From Anniella stebbinsi (taxonomy: Eukaryota; Chordata; Lepidosauria; Squamata; Anniellidae): 64,000 nucleotides of DNA. Position 1 is the stretch's first letter. Each line of letters begins with the position of its first letter. The position numbers were made by a program, and so were the translations under genes. The notes below the pieces were generated by a model that saw nothing but the letters and a program-made list of their open reading frames with translations, was not told the DNA's origin and ran no database searches. The DNA lies in NCBI GenBank assembly GCA_029215795.1, contig JARDYH010000004.1, forward strand, positions 219,411,517 to 219,475,516. The letters are read 5' to 3'. This document shows positions 53,183-63,204 of the stretch, one piece after another.

Positions 53183-54051
53183 TTATAATTTCTCGCCCAT
53201 ATCTGAAATATGCTGAGGTACAGAGAGATCATATTACTAGTATTTTAAATTCTGTAGAATTGAGGTCTGGTCGCTGCTTCTCCTTCGGCTCCAAAAACAG
53301 CCACTATCCAATAATCCTGCTATTGTGGCCACTCCAATTCATCTGAGCTCCTACTCTATAGCATACTTAGAATAGTGTTAATCCAGCCCTGGTTCCAAGG
53401 TGCTAGATAAAACAAAACACCCACCTGCATTGAATGACATACTATTGTTCTGTTAGTTTCTCTGGCTTGGAACAAACAGAATAATTTCTCTATTTACTAC
53501 TTCTCCAGTTAGAATGCCATTCCATTTAAGAGTGTCATGATGGCAATTTCATTACCCCCAAAGTAACATATTTTAGTTGTATTGTAATGTGTTGTGATTG
53601 TAAATCAAATGCTAATGGGAAAAAGTTGAACCTCACTTCATTTTGGCTACATTTAGAAATCTTTAATATCATTTTCGTAATAAATCAGATTTCCACAAGT
53701 TGCAAAAGCAGAGGCGCAGTTCACTGCTGCGTATGGGATGCGTTCCTAAAAATTAATCTTTGGTTTGGTCTTTCAAAATCCCATGTTTTCGTGAGGTGAT
53801 TATCTTGATGATGGGACAGGATAAAAGAAGATCCATGCATGTAATTTGCATGATTTAGATTAATTCTGATATCAATTATGTTAAGAAAAGAAAGATGAGG
53901 CGTAATGATTATTAGCATTCATTTCCATGCAACACTTTTTCTAGCGATCATTTCCAAGATGTCAACCATTCTTTCATGTATTAGAATATTAGTTATATTT
54001 TGCTAATAAAATAAAATGCTCAAAGCTGAAACTACTTGCTCTCAGATTAAG
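53182..54051. other. Unique AT-rich sequence, possible conserved non-coding
   Basis: 53440-54050 is non-repetitive, AT-rich and contains a TTAGCATTCATTTCCATGC octamer-like region and ATTTGCATG. No gene. Confidence 0.35.
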
Positions 54052-54105
54052 AACATAAGTAGAGCCTATGCTGGATCAGATTAAAAGTCCATCTAGAGTT
54101 TATAC
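54052..54105 (-). mobile_element. LINE 3' end stub, antisense
   Basis: AAGAACATAAGTAGAGCC, GGATCAGATTAAAAGTCC, short. Confidence 0.65.
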
Positions 54106-54264
54106 AAGGCATTTACGGTGTGCTTGTCATTCCCTACTCAACTTTGTTTGCAGGTTCTTTAGATAATGCCGTGACCCTCCAGTTTCGCTTTTGGTGAGTG
54201 TTTTCAGAGCAGGGAAAATGGGGTATTATTTCTGATGGTGATAGAAAGCATGATTTGAGTATAT
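54106..54264. other. No recognisable gene or repeat
   Basis: Short unique-looking spacer. Confidence 0.4.
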
Positions 54265-54358
54265 CACAGTGCCACCTAGAGGTTATGTAGCAGAAAAGCA
54301 GGAAAGAAAACACTCTGTAGTGCTCAGTTCCAAATTCTGTTATGAAATGGAAAGTAGA
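54265..54358 (+). repeat. Interspersed repeat family R
   Basis: CAGTGCCACCTAGAGGTTAT, GTAGCAGAAAAGCAGG and GTAGTGCTCAGTTCC are the inverted counterpart of 30764-30860. Confidence 0.75.
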
Positions 54359-54739
54359 TATAGCGGATTAACAGCCTTGCATAGAAAAGTTCCTCATCTA
54401 TCATTCTGTTCACATAGTACCCAACCATATTCCCATAGAACTTTATGGAAAGGAATACAGAATCACCATTTAGGGAGGACTATACTAACCACTGTGTTTC
54501 AGACTGCATGTGATTACTCTTCAGGAATACCTATCTAATAAACCACATTTGAGTTTTGTGTTTGGAGTGGATTGGGGGACTGGAGGGATGAAAGATCACT
54601 TGGAGTATGGAATGTTAAGGAAAGTGGGAAGGGGCTTTTGGGGGAGAATGGAATGTCAGTGGTGGGACTTTGCTTGATTGACTCTTGGAAGAAGGAAAGG
54701 GTGAAAGGTAGGAGGGAATAAATTGGTGGGAATGGGTTT
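54359..54739. other. No recognisable gene or repeat
   Basis: G- and A-rich unique-looking sequence. Confidence 0.4.
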
Positions 54740-54850
54740 AGCACAGAGCTGGAAAACCTCTTGGATGCAAACTCCCTTCAGCCAAAGCCAGCATGGACAA
54801 TGGTTAGATGTGATGGGAGTTGTAGTACAAAGCATACAGAGGGCCACAGG
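54740..54850. repeat. Interspersed element family N
   Basis: CAAACTCCCTTCAGCCAAAG, GGACAATGGTTAGATG, GATGGGAGTTGTAGTAC, AGAGGGCCACAGG in family order. Confidence 0.6.
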
Positions 54851-54938
54851 TATAAGAGATTAGTAGAAGTGCTAATCACATTTATCCCATACTTCAATTT
54901 GCTGTGAATGTGTTTTCATTGTTCCTTAAATAAACTTT

Positions 54939-55446
54939 GGCTGGTTTCGGATGACACATTAAGCAACGGAGTGGGGAGGGGGAAACAATAATCAGTTGTG
55001 TTGCTTATTGCATTGTGTGGAGGGTTACACTCCACGCACACACGACTGACAGTATGCTATTCCACCCAATTAAGCAACGGAGAGAAACAACGGGCTTGCA
55101 CGTTGTTTAGCCCGAAGCCCCATTGTTTAAAGTGTTGTCCGAAACCAACACCCCCCCCCCCCCCAGTGGACTATTCTGTTTGGGAATAGAGTTCTGCTGG
55201 CCGGAACAGCCGAAAACCCCTGGCTGCTCTATACAGCCAGCAGAACTCGCAGTGCATGCTGGGATACAGCTGGGGGACTGAGGGAGGGGGAGGGAGCAGC
55301 CGTAGCAACCAAGATGGTCACCGGAACTTTCAGCTGCACAAGCACCAGAGTTGCAGCATGTCATGTGTGGAGCACCGCCTACCTAACACACGGTCAGTAT
55401 ATGCTATTTCCCCCACCGTTGCCTAATGTGTCGTCCAAAACCAGCC
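54939..55446. mobile_element. Harbinger-like MITE family G, 508 bp
   Basis: Long inverted termini: GGCTGGTTTCGGATGACAC then ATTAAGCAACGG, and CCGTTGCCTAATGTGTCG then TCCAAAACCAGCC. A third, internal end-like GTGTTGTCCGAAACCAAC occurs at 55132-55149, followed by a long C run. TTT precedes and ATT follows, a possible 3-bp duplication. No coding frame. Confidence 0.75.
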
Positions 55447-55884
55447 ATTTTCTCTGCTGCTAATCCTACTGAAATTGTCAGTAAACTCATTACCATTAAA
55501 TACGTTTATCCATTGGGATTTAAAATATTTTTCTATTAACGTTTCCTTTAGTGAGATTTTAAACTTTGTCGTTTGAGACTTTGTGGCCTCTTTCCTTTTT
55601 GGGTTACCCCCCCCCCCCACACACACACACACATCTTACCAAAAGTAAATACCTGAGATCCAGGCTGTTTTAGGACTTGTTTGGTGGAGGCAGCCAGGTG
55701 AAAAACAATTTCTACCCCATGGTGGTAGAAAAGGCCACTGGAAGGAAAAGGACATACTATTTTTCCTGTTTTCCTTTACACTCTTACAGAACAGGGATTT
55801 GACAGTCCTAATAATAATATTACTGTATTTTTAATTAACTGTGGTTTAGGGTTAGCGTTAACCGCAATTAGTCTGTATACTTGT
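55447..55884. other. Unannotated, with poly-C/(AC)n tract
   Basis: C run 55607-55618 followed by (AC)n to 55633; otherwise unique-looking. Confidence 0.4.
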
Positions 55885-56466
55885 TGTGAAGGTTTGAGGC
55901 CTACAGAGCCAGGGTTATAGAGTCAGCCCTAGAGGCCTAAGTTTTTTTTTCCCCCGTAGGGAGGTTGGTATTTCTGAATAGTAGTTTCATTTCTCCAGTT
56001 AAGATTAATTCCCTGGTTAAGTTTCATTTCCCCAGTTAAGTTTCATTTCTTCAAAGTGGAAACAGTACTTTCTGTTTTGGGAGAAGAGGGTATAAAAGAG
56101 CGAGAGAGCCAGCCAGTAAAGACCAGAGCATGAGGGAAGAGCAGAGAGAAGCAGCCTGAAAAAGTCTAGGTGCAGCTTAGAGTAAAAGAACTTGCATTTT
56201 TGCAACTTTTATCTCCTTTTAATGCTTTTTGTAACATTCAGCTCTATGGACTAAATACCTTTAATTGTAATTTGCTTGTTTTAATTCACTAATAAATGGT
56301 TGTGTTAAGCTACAAGTGTTTGGAGTGTCACTCACCCCACATCTACAGCTTAAACTCTGCATTACTGGGAAGGCGAAGGCAAAAAAAAGGAAGTTGAGGC
56401 TCTTAAGGAGGCAGAGATCCTTAAGTACTTGCTCAGGGGGTCCAGGACACAGAAGGAACCATGACA
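55885..56466 (+). mobile_element. Solo LTR candidate, 582 bp
   Basis: Begins TGTGAAGG and ends CCATGACA (TG...CA). A TATA box TATAAAAG lies at 56091-56098, followed by a purine-rich leader, and AATAAA at 56291-56296 followed by a GT-rich stretch, the usual U3-R-U5 order. Flanks CTTGT and GTTGT match at four of five bases. No internal retroviral genes or second LTR in the window. Family (endogenous retrovirus or gypsy-type) cannot be decided. Confidence 0.6.
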
Positions 56467-56561
56467 GTTGTATTTTTGTTATTTAGTTAATACTGCTACA
56501 CACTGAAAACCATAAAGCTAAACGTCTATATATTTATTTCTATATCTTTTCTGAGTGATTG

Positions 56562-56880
56562 TAGGGTGACCAGATAAAATCCAGGTCAGGGCTCCTGTAA
56601 CTTTAACAGTTGTAGAGAAAAGGGGATTTCAGCCAGTGTCATTTGTATGCAATTAGTTCCTGGTGAAATTCCCTTTTCATCACAACAGTTAAAGTTGCAG
56701 GGGCCCTGTCTTCTTTTGTATATGGTCACTCTAGTATAGTGCCTGCAACTTTAACTGTTGTGATGAAGAGGGAATTTCACCAGGAACTAATTGCATACAA
56801 ATGACGCTGGCTGAAATTCCCTTTTCTCTACAACTGTTAAAGTTACATGAGCCCTGACCTGGATTTTATCTGGTCACCCT
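56562..56880 (+). mobile_element. hAT palindromic MITE family B, complete
   Basis: TAGGGTGACCAGATAAAATC to TTTTATCTGGTCACCCT with 8-bp duplication AGTGATTG (56554-56561 and 56881-56888). The final A of the terminus is shared with the duplication. Confidence 0.92.
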
Positions 56881-57100
56881 AGTGATTGCCAATCTAACCT
56901 TCTCATCCTAACCCTATAGAACTCTAAAGTATTACAGTAACACATACAACCACCACCACAATCACAGCTGGAACCCCTACTGAAATGGGGGTGTCGATTT
57001 ATAAATGAAGGCCTTGGAACACCAGTGAGTCCCCATGGCTGGCACCTCAGTGTTGCCTCTCTTTCAAGACAACATGAGCTACCATCTGGTATCTCAAAGT

Positions 57101-57519
57101 TAGGGTGACCAACTGTCAGGATTTCCCTGGATTTGTCCTGGTTTTTGTTCTATCCTGGGTGTCAGGGGGGATTTTCTGTAATTTTCTATAATGTCCTGGA
57201 AAGACAAGCTTTCCCCTTTAAGGCCACATTAGCGTGGTTGGAGGGAATGACGAGCTTTCTGGAGGTGGGTTATTTCCCTTCCACTGCTCCAATCAGGACC
57301 TTACAGGGGAAAGTATGTCATTCCTGGACATTATAGAAAAGGACCCGATTGGAGCAGTGGAGTGCGGGAATGACACACTATCCCCTCCTCCGCTCCAATT
57401 GGGTCCTTTAAAGCAGTGGGGGTGAATGACATGCTTTCCAGAGGCCCCGGAAAGCCACTTTCCCACCCCCCACCCCACTGAGGGTCCTCTTTTTTGGTTT
57501 CCCAAATGTGGTCACCCTA
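57101..57519. mobile_element. hAT element family C, 419 bp
   Basis: TAGGGTGACCAACTGTC to AAATGTGGTCACCCTA, flanked by perfect CTCAAAGT (57093-57100, 57520-57527). Interior has several inverted and direct copies of CCACTGCTCCAATC/GATTGGAGCAGTGG and of GGAATGAC. Non-coding. Shares only the first ten terminal bases with families A and B. Confidence 0.9.
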
Positions 57520-57527
57520 CTCAAAGT

Positions 57528-57943
57528 GCCTTTAGACATCGCCACGTTTTTCCCCAGAAGAAGAGGTTTTCTGGGTCAAGACACATCTTCAATGTATGGA
57601 AACAGACATAAGTGACTGACTTAAATAGTCATGTACGAAACGAGAAGTGTTAATAGAAATGGGGAGATTTACATTCATTTCTACCTTCAGGCACAGTAGT
57701 AGGCCAATCCCTCTTTCTCCCCATCTTTCCCTTGCCTGCTGCAACACACTCGCACTTCAACTTACCTCTCTTTCTTCTTGTGTGATTTGGGGGGTGCAGC
57801 TAGCAAGCCGCCTTCCCCTATATACACCCTGTGACCCTTGAGTTCTTCAGAGGAGGCAGAAGAGGCCTTAATGGTTGTTCCACAAGCATCGGGATATTGC
57901 CATGTAATATCACAATAGCGGACCTCCTCAGTAGTGACACCCA
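57528..57943. other. No recognisable gene or repeat
   Basis: Unique-looking sequence. Confidence 0.4.
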
Positions 57944-58094
57944 GGCCAGATCTACACCATGTGTGAAAACATTACGAATGTGGAATAAAAAGCAGGAGAT
58001 AACACCATAAAAGCAGTATATGGAATGTGTCCTGAGCCCCAACAGTTATCAGTGCATTTCAATACCATCATAAAACAGCAGTGTAGATCTAGCC
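57944..58094. mobile_element. Harbinger-like MITE family H with 3-bp duplication
   Basis: GGCCAGATCTACACCATG ... CAGTGTAGATCTAGCC flanked by CCA (57941-57943) and CCA (58095-58097). Best-preserved copy of the family. Confidence 0.8.
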
Positions 58095-58298
58095 CCACTC
58101 TCCAGAGCACCTTCCCACTCATGGTTCAAGAGGCAGAAACTGTAAAAAGTTTCAAACACCTTTTGATAACTTTTTGGTTGACACAGGCTGTTCCTGGAAA
58201 GTAATGGTCTATTAATTATGTAGGTTGTTGATCACTTATTATTTTTCTATTATGTTTCTATCATATTGCATATATACTTTTAGTGTAAACTGCTTAAG

Positions 58299-58419
58299 GC
58301 CACAATCCTGTGCACGTTTAGACAATAAAAAGTCCTAAAACTCCCAGCATTCCCCAGCCAGCATGCTGTGAATTGTTGTAAGAATTTTTTTTTGTCTAAA
58401 CGTGCATAGGATTGCACTC
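58299..58419. mobile_element. Short MITE family L
   Basis: GCCACAATCCTGTGCACG then TTTAGACA, and TGTCTAAACGTGCATAGG then ATTGCA are inverted ends around about 70 bp with ACTCCCAGCATTCCCCAGCC. Non-coding. Confidence 0.65.
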
Positions 58420-60535
58420 TCAGAGATTTTATTGTATTAGACACTAGATTGCTCGGGTCCGTGAATAATGTTTATAACATTTATTTGATAAATAATAAAT
58501 TTCTCTGCACCTTATTCATTTTTAGGTTGTGTTTTTTAGTTTCATTAAGTTTGTAAATTGTTTTGTTAGAATGAATGGAAGATTGTGTTAATAAGAGCTG
58601 TATTTTAAATAAATTAGAGCTTCGTGATAAGCTCTAATCAGTGTGCCAAATTTCAAGTTTCTACTCGGCATTGCTCGGAGCCCCTAAAATATATGTCTGC
58701 CTGTGAGTTTACCTTTAAACAAATTAAATTCATTTCTTTTTTTCTCTCTCACCCTCACGACAACCCTTCAGGGTAGGCCAGTCCTAGGCCTGTGAGGTAA
58801 TTTTGAAACAAATTAAATTAGTTACTCCCCCCTCCCCTCACCTTCAACACATGGCCAGGGCTCCCTTGAAGCTGTCGCCATAATTTTCCTTGTCCCCACA
58901 GAAAACAAAAACTACAATTCCCAGCATGCCTTTTGCTGCAGTGCCCAACTTGCCCAATGGGAGTCCTGCTGCTGAAGCTCATGGGAAGTGGAGTCTGGGT
59001 GAGCCAGTCCACACTACACTGTGCAATTGGTGCCCATAGGCAGGCCTTGAGGAAGCTGGCTGGCTGGCTGATGGTTAACATGGTTGCTGTTGGCAATGGG
59101 CTCAGAGCTGCAGCCTCCTCCCCTCAATGGGGCCTAGCAACTGAGGCAGCTGGCCCCAGGCACTCTCCCTTCAGGCCCAGGAGGGTGAGCCACTACCAGA
59201 TAATGGCTGACAAAGCCTGATAAGTCTTCCCTCCTGCCCAAGGCATGCTGGGAGTTGTAAGCATAAGCCTGGGTCCCTGAATAATGTGTTAATCTTTGAA
59301 CACTGTCTGAGATGTTGTGGGAGAGCGGGCCTTCCTAGTTGTGGCACCCTGCTTGTGGATTTCTTTTTCCCAGGCAGGCTGACCTAGTGACTGCATTAAT
59401 GGCTTCGAAGTGCCAAGTGAGTTTTTTATTGTTATTATTATTTCCCAATGCCTTTTAACTTGATGAGATTTTTTCATGCTGCATTTCTTTCCTGTCATAA
59501 CTAAACCACAACATTCCAAGACAGAATTACTGAATAAAGTGTATGATTTTTATGTAAAAGCCTGACTATACCATTGAGACAGAAGAGTGAATGGAGGATT
59601 GACTGATATAGCTGAGGCTACAATGGAATGGTGGGCAAGGTTAGTGGCAGTTGGAGAAAGTCAGGTAGGAGAACAAAGACAGTTAGTGAGCGGTCATACT
59701 TTATTTTAAAACAGCCACTCTACATGCCAGTACTACACCTCCCAGCATGCCTTTGGCAGCCCACAGGTGCCCACATCGTCTGAGACATCCTCTTGTTGCC
59801 GATGCTGCTCCTCGATAGAGCATCAAGGAGTAGCATCACCAATGAGGGGAGGTAAGCGGCTATCAGTGGACACACCCAGGTCTGGCCAATCATGCTGGGA
59901 ATGCCATGGCCTGTGCTTCTCACCCACCAAGTGCTACATCAGGAGCCTGTATTCGAGAGCCGGGGCTGGGTCGGGCACTTCCCCCCTTTGTCTGGTCTGT
60001 CTCTGGGCATGCACAGAGTGCCTCCCCTTCCTCCCTCCCTCTTAAGGGCAAAGGCAACACACTTGCTTCCCCCAGTTTCTGAGAAAAAAGTGATATCAGG
60101 ACGGAGTGCCTTTGAGCATGTTCGGCCCCTCAAAGTCATGCTGTTGTATCTAGTTACATTTTAAAACCATGCAGAGGGCGGGAGGAGACACCGCAAATGG
60201 ATGCAGCCCGTTTATGTGGGTTGTTTCCTTTTATGTGGAATTGGGTTGACTGCTCAAGACCAACCTTGGGGTTGTGAAAGACACACAGCGCCAACCCACC
60301 CATGCACTTACAATGGCCACCAAAGGCCAGTAAGTCTGGCTTCCTGCCCAAGGCATGCTGGGAGTTGTAGGCATAAACCTAGGTTTTTATTAAATTCTTT
60401 AAAAATACTTAACCCCCCCCCCCATCATGTTTTTAGATTTTTTTTTCTGATCCGTGTACACGAAGACCTGTTTGGGTGAACAGTATTAAAGCAATACCAT
60501 ATGTGGATACGTGAGCTTATATAAGCATTATTTAT
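58420..60535. other. Unresolved repeat-like region with repeated modules
   Basis: GCATGCTGGGAGTTGTA occurs in plus orientation at about 59245 and 60350 within a longer shared stretch (CTGCCCAAGGCATGCTGG...GCATAA); its reverse form CCCAGCATGCC appears near 58921 and 59743. GGGTCCGTGAATAATG (58456) is echoed by GGGTCCCTGAATAATG (59270). Could be a non-autonomous Helitron or several old elements; no terminal signature established. Confidence 0.35.
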
Positions 60536-60624
60536 AAGGAAAGGAAGGAAGGAAGGAGAGAGGGAGAGAAGGAGGGAGGGAGGGAGGAAAGAAAGAAAGA
60601 AAGAAAGAAAGAAAGAGAAAGAGA
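60536..60624 (+). repeat. Uninterrupted polypurine tract, (GGAA)n/(GGGA)n/(GAAA)n
   Basis: About 89 bases without a pyrimidine: GGAA units, GGGA-rich middle, then GAAA units. Confidence 0.95.
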
Positions 60625-60982
60625 TTCAACCCTCTGAACATGATGGTTCTGCCTAGCTGTGGTTTAGCAAGCATTCAGAACTCATGAATTTATTTGAGTC
60701 TTAAAAAATAAACCTAAGTTAAATAACAGGAGCACTCTTGCTGTTATGCAAGTTGATCTGACAAAGCTGATTTTTGTTTTATGAATTGTCCCTAAGAGAA
60801 CGGGGTCGGGGGGGGAAGGGATGGGGAAGGGACTCACTGGTTATCCACTGGGCTTCTGTGTACACACTGGGCCTGTTCAGACAACACTTCAAGCTCTGTA
60901 GTCAGCGAAAATGTGGTTCTCCGGGGTTAGCACTAACCACAAGCCGTGCTGTCACACACAACACTTTAAGCCACAGTTAGAG

Positions 60983-61891
60983 TAGGGTGACCAGATTTTG
61001 GAACCCAAAATCCCGGTCCCCCCCGCCAACAACCCCCCCACCAAGCCACCCCCCAAAACAACCCCCCCAAGTCACCCCCCCACCCAAAACAACCCCCCCA
61101 CCAAGCCACCCAACCCCAAAAAACATCAGCCCGGACCTACCGGGGCGGGTTCTCTTCTGCTGCCGCCGCCGCCACCACCGCCGGGTCCCCCGCCGGCTCG
61201 TAAGGCCAGCGGCCGCGCGGAAGAGGCAGGGGAGGGCCGGATCCGGAAGTGACATAATCGGCCCTCCCCTGCCTCGTCCGGCGGCAGCGGAGGCGGCGGT
61301 GGCGCGGCGGCGGACCTGGTGGCAGTGGCGTGGCAGTGGCGCGGCGGCAGCGGCATGGCGGCGGCGCAGCGGCGGCCCTGGTGGCGGCGGCACAGCGGTG
61401 GCGCAGCGGCGGCCCCGGCGGCGGCGGCGCGGCGGCCCCGGCGGTGGCGGCCCCGGCGGCGCGGCGGCGGACCTGGCTGCCCCAGCAGGTAAGTGCCCCG
61501 TGCCTCGCACTCCTTACCCGCTTCCCTCCAGTGCTCGAATCTACTGAGAAACAGGCTTCACGGCCTGTCTCTCAGTATCGCGCCACCTGGCGCGATACTG
61601 AGAGACAGGCCGTGAAGCCTGTTTCTCAGTAGATTCGAGCACCTGAGGGAAGCAGACGCCCCTGCGGTTAAGGAGCGTGAGGCGCGAGGGAAGGCACTTA
61701 CCTGCTGGGGCGGCCCTTCCCGGGCTCCTCCGCCGCCACTGCCGCCAGGTCTACCGCCGCTCCTTGCTTGCTGCCACCACCGCGTGACCCCCCCCCGCCA
61801 CCCTGGTTTGCCACTCCGCCCCCCGGTTGGGCCGGTTTGCCCCTGGATTCCCGGTTAGGACCGGGAAATCCCGAGCCATCTGGACAGCCTA
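60983..61891. mobile_element. hAT element family D, 909 bp, GC-rich
   Basis: TAGGGTGACCAGATTTTGG to CATCTGGACAGCCTA, with perfect 8-bp duplication AGTTAGAG (60975-60982, 61892-61899). Order inside: C-rich tandem units (61019-61125), an inverted pair GGCAGGGGAGGGCCGG/CCGGC...CTCCCCTGCC around 61228-61285, GGC-triplet-rich repeats (61280-61480), then a 55-bp-arm perfect hairpin (61531-61642). Proline/alanine/arginine-rich frames here are compositional, with no transposase motifs. Confidence 0.9.
61531..61642. repeat. Perfect 112-bp palindrome
   Basis: Left arm 61531-61585 (starts GTGCTCGAATCTACTGAG), loop CC at 61586-61587, right arm 61588-61642. All 55 positions pair. A weaker inverted repeat continues outward to about 61488 and 61712 (AGGTAAGTGCC against GGCACTTACCT). 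Confidence 0.95.
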
Positions 61892-62040
61892 AGTTAGAGC
61901 CACTAGCCCTGCTGCAAACGTTCCGACTGTAGTGAGTGAGCAGGGTTTAGCAAAATGCATTGCACAAGACACCTTAAATCCTGCTGCTTAACCAAAAGCC
62001 TTCACCAGCAGGGTTTAAGGTGTCTTCTGAACAGGACCTG

Positions 62041-62519
62041 TGAGAAAACAGGTTTTTGAATTAGATAGATTTTCCTATTTTGCAAGTTTTCTCTCCATTG
62101 GGTACAGTTTTACTTCCAGTCTAATACAGAACTATTGCACACTTTTGTTTCATGTTAGAAGGTTTGGGAATTTCCAAACAGTGGTGGGTGTGTTTGGAAG
62201 GAAAACCAAAAACAAGGTTCCTCGTAAAGCAAAGCCTCAGAGGACAAGCAATGGAAGAGGTCAGACAAGTGTTGGGATTATAGTGTGTTTGTTTAATGTT
62301 CCTGAATAGCTTTGGCATGTCTGATGTCAACATTTGGTTCACTTTTCCTTCCATTCGCTTGCACAAAGGAATATCGGGTCCACGGATCAGGCTGCAGACT
62401 GCATTTTGTTCCCCAACCCCTTTGGAAGGTGCAACTTTCCTTCCCTATATGGTTTCCCTGATTTGTATTTTTAGATTTACTTACCTCTTTGTAGGCAAGG
62501 TAGTGCAATGCCTCTGGGA
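62041..62519. other. No recognisable gene or repeat
   Basis: Unique-looking sequence; short frames on both strands. Confidence 0.4.
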
Positions 62520-62839
62520 TAGGCTGACCAGATAAAATCCAGGTCAGGGCTCATGGAACCGTAACAGTTGTAGAGAAAAGGGAATTTCAGCCGGTGTCAT
62601 TTGTATGCAATTAGTTCCTGGTGAAATTCCCTTTTCATCACAACAGTTAAAGTTGCAGGGGCCCTGCCTTCTTTTGTATATGGTCACTCTAGTATAGTGC
62701 CTGCAACTTTAACTGTTGTGATGAAGAGGGGATTTCACCAGCAACTAACTGCATACAAATGACACTGGCTGAAATTCCCTTTTCTCTACAACAGTTAAAG
62801 TTACATGAGCCCTGTCCTCCTTTTCATATGGTCAGCCTA
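62520..62839 (+). mobile_element. hAT palindromic MITE, A/B chimera
   Basis: Left terminus is family B (TAGGCTGACCAGATAAAATC), right terminus is family A (CCTCCTTTTCATATGGTCAG then CCTA). The middle is family B. CTCTGGGA lies immediately left (62512-62519) and, on the right, 5 bp beyond the terminus (62845-62852). Confidence 0.88.
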
Positions 62840-62852
62840 CCCAACTCTGGGA

Positions 62853-63204
62853 CAAAGAAAAACACCAATCATTTACTGGAACCTTCAAAAAGGCAGCAGA
62901 GAAAAAGGTTAATAATTATTTGAACGCATTCCATTTAATACGGTTTGGCACTGAAGATACCCAAAGGCCGCCACATGGTTAGAGGTTTCAAGTTAACTGG
63001 CAGCGTCAACTTCTCATGCTGACATGGAGATTTGTGCTGAACTGGAATGCTTTTCTGAAGTTTTTCGCCCTTTGTGAAAAGCCCTGTATTTGAAGTAGTT
63101 TTGGGGAAACATGCAAACCGGGGCAAAAGTGTGGATCCATTCAGAGTGAGGGCAGGAAGCATTGCGCTCGGAATTAACTTTATGATGTCATGTAGCAAAT
63201 CGAA
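62853..63204. other. Unique sequence, possibly conserved non-coding
   Basis: Non-repetitive, mixed composition with TTAATAATTATTTGAACGC. No gene. Confidence 0.35.

Larger units (their letters stand above)
60870..62037. mobile_element. Harbinger-like MITE family F, split by a hAT element
   Basis: Ends GGCCTGTTCAGACAACAC and GTGTCTTCTGAACAGGAC; CTG on both sides (60867-60869, 62038-62040) may be the target duplication. Removing 60983-61891 plus one 8-bp repeat gives an element of about 250 bp collinear with 20952-21208. Confidence 0.85.

Noticed and set aside
60977..61632. Overlapping frames of 177, 186 and 100 codons on both strands
   Set aside because: They translate GC-triplet repeats inside the hAT D element into proline-, alanine- and arginine-rich strings with no domain. 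Length reflects absence of stop codons in GC-rich DNA.
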